The position numbers were made by a program, and so were the translations under genes. The notes under the pieces are model-generated. The model ran no database searches, was not told the DNA's origin, and saw nothing but the letters and a program-made list of their open reading frames with translations. Positions 9,006 through 13,386 of a stretch of 13,386 nucleotides of DNA are shown here, one piece after another. This DNA comes from Prado023 sp964638055 (GTDB taxonomy: Bacteria; Actinomycetota; Actinomycetes; S36-B12; CAIYMF01), in contig CAZWXF010000080.1 in the NCBI GenBank assembly GCA_964638055.1, positions 1 through 13,386 of the forward strand, read 5' to 3'. How positions within the stretch are numbered: position 1 is the stretch's first letter; each line of letters begins with the position of its first letter.

Positions 9006-11237
9006 TCACTGTGCCGCAACCATTCCGCGGAGCTCACGCTTGAGGTCGGAGACCTCATCGCGGTAGCGAGCGGCGAGCTCGAACTGCAGGTTCGCCGCGG
9101 CCGCGTGCATCTGGTCGGTCAGCTCCTGGATGAGGCCGGCCAGCTCGTGCGCAGGCAGCCGAGGCTGGCCCTCGGGCGCCTGGGTGCCGGAACCGATCAC
9201 CAGGGGATCCGCCGACCGGGCCGCACCGCCGCCGGCCGCGGCCGTCGACCGCTGGGCGTGCTGCGCGGTCCGGCCCTTCCCGGCGCTGCCGCGGCCGGCA
9301 GGCGTCTCGGCGGTCGCACGTCGGGACCCGCCCATGGACCGGCCCCGGGACTGCGCGCGGCCCGACCCCATCGTCGTCAGCACTTCCTCGGTGTCGGCGT
9401 CCTCCTGGGCGAGCAGGTCCGTGATGTCTGCGATCCGCTTGCGCAGCGGCATGGGGTCCAGACCGTGCGCCTCGTTGTAGGCCACCTGCAGCACCCGACG
9501 ACGGTTGGTCTCGTCGATGGCGAACCGCATCGAGTCGGTGATCGTGTCCGCATACATGTGCACCTGACCGGAGACGTTGCGCGCCGCCCTGCCGATCGTC
9601 TGGATCAGGCTGCGCTGCGAGCGAAGGAACCCTTCCTTGTCGGCGTCCAGGATGCTCACCAGGGACACCTCGGGCAGGTCCAGGCCCTCGCGCAGCAGGT
9701 TGATCCCCACGAGGACGTCGTAGACACCCAGGCGCAGCTCGCGCAGCAGCTCGACCCGGCGCAGGGTGTCCACCTCGGAGTGCAGGTAGCGCACGCGGAT
9801 GCCCCGCTCCAGGAAGTAGTCCGTCAGGTCCTCGGCCATGCGCTTGGTCAGGGTGGTGACCAGGACACGCTCGCCCCGCGACGTCCGCAGGCCGATCTCG
9901 TGCATGAGGTCGTCGATCTGGCCTCGCGTCGGCTTCAGGACGATCTCGGGATCGACCAGGCCTGTCGGTCGGATGACCTGCTCGACCACGTCGTTGCCGA
10001 CCTTCGCCAGCTCGTACGGGCCGGGCGTCGCCGACAGGTAGACCGTCTGCCCGATCCGGTCGAGGAACTCCTCCCAGCGCAGGGGCCGGTTGTCGGTCGC
10101 ACTGGGCAGCCGGAAGCCGTGATCGACAAGGGTCCGCTTGCGTGACATGTCGCCCTCGTACATCCCGCCGATCTGCGGCACGGTGACGTGGGACTCGTCG
10201 ATGACCAGGAGGAAGTCCTCGGGGAAGTAGTCGATCAGGCAGTTGGGGGCGGAGCCCGCCTCACGGCCATCAATGTGCCGGGAGTAGTTCTCGATGCCCG
10301 AGCAGAAGCCGACCTGACGCATCATCTCGATGTCATAGGTGGTCCGCATCTGCAGTCGCTGGGCCTCCAGCAGCTTGCCCTGCGCCTGCAGCTCGGCCAG
10401 GCGCTGCGCCAGCTCCGCCTCGATGCCGTCGAGCGCCCGCTCCATCCGCTCGGGCCCGGCCACGTAGTGGGTGGCCGGGAAGATGTACATCTCCTGGTCT
10501 GTCGTGAGCACCTCGCCGGTCAACGGGTGGAGCGTCATGAGCTGTTCGATCTCGTCACCGAACATGTCGATCCGCACCGGGTTGAGCTCGTAGACCGGGA
10601 ACACCTCGACGGTGTCGCCCCGGACCCGGAAGGTGCCACGCTCGAACGCCAGGTCGTTTCGCGTGTACTGGTTCTCGACCAGCCGGCGCAGCAGGGCGTC
10701 GCGGTCCACCTCCTGCCCGACGCGCAGGCGCAGCATCCGGTCGACGTACTCCTGCGGCGTCCCCAGGCCGTAGATGGCCGAGACCGTCGCGACCACCAGC
10801 ACGTCACGGCGGGTGAGCAGGGAGTTCGTCGCCGAGTGGCGCAGCCTCTCGACCTCCTCGTTGATCGAGGAGTCCTTCTCGATGTAGGTGTCCGTGTGGG
10901 GGATGTACGCCTCGGGCTGGTAGTAGTCGTAGTACGAGACGAAGTACTCGACCGCATTGTCCGGGAGAAGCTCCCGGAACTCGTTGACGAGCTGGGCGGC
11001 CAGGGTCTTGTTAGGCGCCATCACCAGCGTCGGCCGCTGCAACCGCTCGACGAGCCATGCCGTGGTCGCCGACTTCCCGGTCCCCGTGGCTCCCATGAGC
11101 ACCACATCGCGCGCGCCCGCCTCTATCCGCCGGACGATCTCGGCTATGGCCGCGGGCTGGTCGCCGGCCGGCTGGTACTCGCTGATCACCCGGAAGGGCG
11201 CCACCCGGCGCTGGAGGTCCGTGACGGGTCTGGTCAT
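9006..11237 (-). CDS. uvrB: UvrB, excinuclease ABC helicase-like subunit
   Basis: UvrB is handed to the lesion by UvrA, verifies it by threading one strand behind a beta-hairpin and recruits UvrC. The 743-residue protein shows Walker A GATGTGKS (49-56), the lesion-probing hairpin region YFVSYYDYYQPEAYIP (98-113), the Walker B/DEAD-like box DESH (347-350), LSATPGPYE (401-409), motif VI QTIGRAARN (546-554) and the C-terminal UVR coiled-coil for UvrC (about 697-733). It is about 70 residues longer than E. coli UvrB because of a Gly/Ser/Arg/Ala-rich, probably disordered linker (about 624-690) before the UVR domain. The ATG at 11237 lies nine bases after the coaE stop. Its ribosome site is weak, so it is probably read with coaE as one unit. 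Confidence 0.98.
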   Translation of the reverse strand: MTRPVTDLQRRVAPFRVISEYQPAGDQPAAIAEIVRRIEAGARDVVLMGATGTGKSATTAWLVERLQRPTLVMAPNKTLAAQLVNEFRELLPDNAVEYFVSYYDYYQPEAYIPHTDTYIEKDSSINEEVERLRHSATNSLLTRRDVLVVATVSAIYGLGTPQEYVDRMLRLRVGQEVDRDALLRRLVENQYTRNDLAFERGTFRVRGDTVEVFPVYELNPVRIDMFGDEIEQLMTLHPLTGEVLTTDQEMYIFPATHYVAGPERMERALDGIEAELAQRLAELQAQGKLLEAQRLQMRTTYDIEMMRQVGFCSGIENYSRHIDGREAGSAPNCLIDYFPEDFLLVIDESHVTVPQIGGMYEGDMSRKRTLVDHGFRLPSATDNRPLRWEEFLDRIGQTVYLSATPGPYELAKVGNDVVEQVIRPTGLVDPEIVLKPTRGQIDDLMHEIGLRTSRGERVLVTTLTKRMAEDLTDYFLERGIRVRYLHSEVDTLRRVELLRELRLGVYDVLVGINLLREGLDLPEVSLVSILDADKEGFLRSQRSLIQTIGRAARNVSGQVHMYADTITDSMRFAIDETNRRRVLQVAYNEAHGLDPMPLRKRIADITDLLAQEDADTEEVLTTMGSGRAQSRGRSMGGSRRATAETPAGRGSAGKGRTAQHAQRSTAAAGGGAARSADPLVIGSGTQAPEGQPRLPAHELAGLIQELTDQMHAAAANLQFELAARYRDEVSDLKRELRGMVAAQ

Positions 11238-11246
11238 GGCTCGACG

Positions 11247-11876
11247 CTAATCCGTGGGTCTGACATCGGCATCCGACTGGTCCGCGCGCAGGCCGATCGC
11301 CTCCCAGACGCGGCTCACCTCGGCGGCCAGCGCGTCCTCGTCGCCGTCGTTGCGCACCACGAGGTCCGCCGCCGCGACAAGGCGCCATTCGGGTGCCTGC
11401 CGGGCGATTCGGGCCCTGGCATCGGCCTCGTCCAGCCCGCGCCGCACGAGTCGCGCGACACGGACCTCCTCCGGCGCGGTGACCACGATCAGCAGGTCGT
11501 ACTCGGCTTCTCCGCCCCGCTCGACGATGAGCGGCATGTCGTGGATCACGAGTCGATCCCCGCGGCGGTGGGCCAGTTCCGTGAGTTCGGCGACGCGGGC
11601 CGCGATCACCGGATGCATGATCCGGTTCAGAGCCGCCAGCCGGTCTGGGTCGGGGAACACGACCGCTGCCAGGCCTGCACGGTCCAGCGACCCGTCGGGG
11701 GTCAGCATCCCGGGACCGAACTCGCGCACGATCTCGGCCAGAATCGGCATCCCGGGCTCGACCACCTCCCGCGCGACCCGGTCCCCGTCGATGACGAAGG
11801 CCCCGCGGTCGGTGAGGAGGCGCGCCACGCTGGACTTCCCCGAGCCGATTCCCCCGGTCAGCCCGACTCTCAGCAC
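11247..11876 (-). CDS. coaE: Dephospho-CoA kinase
   Basis: CoaE phosphorylates dephospho-CoA at the 3'-hydroxyl of the ribose, the last step of coenzyme A synthesis, in the cytosol. The 209-residue protein opens with the P-loop GLTGGIGSGKSSVA (5-18). It then has the substrate-site segment FVIDGDRVAREVV (27-39), NRIMHPVI (84-91), HDMPLIVE (112-119, the family DxPL motif) and ARIARQAPEWR (155-165). Length and motif order are normal for the single-domain form. I chose GTG 11876, three codons before the conserved core (VLRVGLTGG). The frame stays open upstream without a plausible start. It pairs with uvrB, an arrangement I recall as frequent in actinobacteria. There the upstream neighbour is often rpsA, but here it is a divergent flippase gene. 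Confidence 0.95.
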   Translation of the reverse strand: MLRVGLTGGIGSGKSSVARLLTDRGAFVIDGDRVAREVVEPGMPILAEIVREFGPGMLTPDGSLDRAGLAAVVFPDPDRLAALNRIMHPVIAARVAELTELAHRRGDRLVIHDMPLIVERGGEAEYDLLIVVTAPEEVRVARLVRRGLDEADARARIARQAPEWRLVAAADLVVRNDGDEDALAAEVSRVWEAIGLRADQSDADVRPTD

Positions 11877-11989
11877 CGCAACAGCATCGCACTGGCGACG
11901 GGTCCGGCTGGGGATGGGCGAGGATGAGGCCACGCTGGGATGCCCCCCGGGAGTCCGGCGCCGGTCGGTCGAGCATGCGCGGGGAGCTG

Positions 11990-13222
11990 ATGGGCACAGA
12001 CGAGGTCGCGGGAGCCGGCCGCCCGGCTGCGGGCATCCCGGTGCGCGGGACCGCCATCGTGGCGATCGGCCTGGTGTCCTCCCAGCTGCTGTCCATGGGA
12101 CAGATGCTGGCGGTGTCCCGACTGCTGGGACCGGTCGAGTTCGGCGCCTTCGGCGCCGTCTCCGTGGTCGTCCTGCTGGGCACGACGGCCATGGTCGCCA
12201 CCCAGGCCGTCGTCGCCCGGCATGTCGCGGGCTCGGGAGGGCACCCGGTGGGCAGCCGCCCGGTGCTGGCCGTCGGCGCGGCGACCACCGCGCTGACGCT
12301 CCTGGTGACGCCGGCCATCCTGTGGCTGACGCACCTGTCGGGGCCCCTCGGCCTCGTCCTGGCCGCGCTGGCCTTCCTCCCCCTGACCGTGACCGGCGCA
12401 CAGCTGGGGCAGCTGCAGGGTTTCGAGCGTCACCGTCAGCTCGCGGTGCTGTACCTCGTGGCGACCGGGGCCCGGGTCGGTGGCGCGGTCCTCGGTGCGG
12501 CCTGGGCACGCACGGCGACGGCGACGATGCTCGGCCTGCTGATCGGCTGCCTCGTTGCCGCCCTCGCGGGCCGGGTGATCGTCAGCGGCCCCCAGCCCAC
12601 GCCCGAGCGGCAGCCCTTGGCGACCTACCTTCGGGAGGTCGGCCATGCAGGCCACGCCCTGCTGGCCCTCTACCTCCTCACGAACTTCGACCTGCTGCTC
12701 GCGCGATCGCAGCTGTCCCCCCACGACGCCGGTCTCTACGCGGCGGGATCGCTGGTGACACGAGCTGCGTTCTTCCTCCCCCAGGCCGTCCTCGTGGCCG
12801 CATTCCCGCGGATGGTCGCCGGCTCGCGCCTGGCCCATCGGCAGGCGGTCGCCGCAGTCACGATCCTCGGCCTGGGGACGTGCCTGGTCGTGGGCATCAT
12901 GCCCGGGTTGGTCATCGGCTTCGTCGCGGGTGCCCAGTACCAGGCGGTAGCGCCGTCCCTGTGGCTCTTCGCGCTGGCCGGTGCCGGGTACTCCGTGGTC
13001 CAGGTGCAGCTGTACGCGCGCCTTGCCCGGCACGCCGGGGGCGCGACACTGCTGCTCTGGGGAGCTCTCGTCGGACTCGTCGTCGCCGTCTGGCTCGCCG
13101 GCGGGACTGTCGACGCGATCATCGGGTGGGCCTGTGCAACGGCCTGGACGAGCGTCGTCGTCGGCATCCTGTTCGACGCCGAGCCCCGCCGACTGGTCCG
13201 GCGATCGCCCGCTCGCACGTGA
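11990..13222 (+). CDS. Polysaccharide/lipid-linked sugar flippase (Wzx/MVF-like membrane protein)
   Basis: This is a very hydrophobic 410-residue protein with about eleven to twelve predicted helices. The N-terminal segment (LAVSRLLGPVEFGAFGAVSVV, 40-60) is typical of Wzx/O-antigen flippases. So is the central segment (NFDLLLARSQLSPHDAGLY, 232-250, then AAGSLVTRAAFFLP). Such proteins turn undecaprenyl-linked sugars, or related lipid-linked units, across the cytoplasmic membrane for surface polysaccharide assembly. The C-terminus ends in a basic tail (PRRLVRRSPART). The start is uncertain: ATG 11990 has GGGGAG three bases upstream, while in-frame ATGs at 11924 and 11975 have poor sites. It is divergent from coaE and is the only plus-strand gene. 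Any glycosyltransferase partners must lie beyond the right edge. The stop codon overlaps the first bases of a repeat array. Substrate unknown. Confidence 0.82.
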   Translation: MGTDEVAGAGRPAAGIPVRGTAIVAIGLVSSQLLSMGQMLAVSRLLGPVEFGAFGAVSVVVLLGTTAMVATQAVVARHVAGSGGHPVGSRPVLAVGAATTALTLLVTPAILWLTHLSGPLGLVLAALAFLPLTVTGAQLGQLQGFERHRQLAVLYLVATGARVGGAVLGAAWARTATATMLGLLIGCLVAALAGRVIVSGPQPTPERQPLATYLREVGHAGHALLALYLLTNFDLLLARSQLSPHDAGLYAAGSLVTRAAFFLPQAVLVAAFPRMVAGSRLAHRQAVAAVTILGLGTCLVVGIMPGLVIGFVAGAQYQAVAPSLWLFALAGAGYSVVQVQLYARLARHAGGATLLLWGALVGLVVAVWLAGGTVDAIIGWACATAWTSVVVGILFDAEPRRLVRRSPART

Positions 13223-13386
13223 CCCCGCCGGTCGAGCCCGTCGAGACCGAGCCCGTCGAGCCCGTCGATCGAGCCCGTCGAGACCCGAGCCCGTCCAGAC
13301 CCCGCCGGTCGAGCCCGTCGAGACCGAGCCCGTCGAGCCCGTCGAGACCCGAGCCCGTCCAGACCCCGCCGGTCGAGCCCGTCGAG
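13221..13386. repeat. Direct-repeat array after the flippase gene (runs off the window)
   Basis: Units begin with GACCCCGCCGGTCGAGCCCG at 13221, 13298 and 13362, giving lengths of 77 and 64 bp with the third cut by the window edge. The 77-bp unit has one extra 13-base block, GTCGATCGAGCCC. Within each unit the 9-mer GTCGAGCCC and the motif GTCGAGACC recur. The 19-mer GGTCGAGCCCGTCGAGACC is present at 13230-13248 and 13307-13325 and is truncated at 13371-13386. It matches the right end of the 8805-8982 element at 18 of 19 bases. The first unit starts inside the flippase TGA codon. Confidence 0.9.

Overview
The window is a stretch of very G+C-rich chromosome from an actinobacterium (Actinomycetota). 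I base this on the base composition, the frequent GTG starts, the gene order uvrC-rapZ-yvcK-whiA (the order of Rv1420-Rv1423 in Mycobacterium tuberculosis), and the Arg-type P-loop in RapZ. I cannot assign a genus. Most of it is ordinary core genome, and no gene here points to a new defence or biosynthetic system. The unexplained DNA is a set of intergenic repeats.

Layout: eight complete genes and the 5' tip of a ninth lie on the minus strand, so they read from right to left. From the right they are coaE (11876-11247), uvrB (11237-9006), a 370-bp repeat-filled gap, a TerC-family membrane protein (8635-7595), uvrA (7500-4606), a Tat-exported Rieske lipoprotein (4545-4069), uvrC (4067-2064), rapZ (2067-1144), yvcK (1139-147) and the first codons of whiA (38-1). 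One gene, a polysaccharide/lipid-sugar flippase (about 11990-13222), lies on the plus strand and is divergent from coaE. It ends directly in a second repeat array that runs off the window.

Function: UvrA, UvrB and UvrC together are the complete bacterial nucleotide-excision repair incision machinery. CoaE makes the last step of coenzyme A synthesis. RapZ, YvcK and WhiA are a conserved trio linked to cell-envelope amino-sugar metabolism, carbon use and growth or sporulation control. Rieske-uvrC-rapZ-yvcK are packed with 1 to 4 bp between or overlapping them and look like one operon. coaE-uvrB is another (9-bp gap). uvrA may have its own promoter with a leaderless or near-leaderless transcript.

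Most unusual points: (1) a 178-bp element (8805-8982) bounded by about 20-bp terminal inverted repeats and filled with 42-bp tandem units, each able to form a hairpin; (2) the same 19-bp end sequence repeated in direct orientation in the 64/77-bp array after the flippase gene; (3) an Ala in place of the usual Ser in the first ABC signature motif of UvrA; (4) a Rieske protein in which both disulfide cysteine positions are replaced together (Asn and Trp) while all four cluster ligands remain; (5) a -10-like TAGGAT placed six bases before the uvrA GTG.
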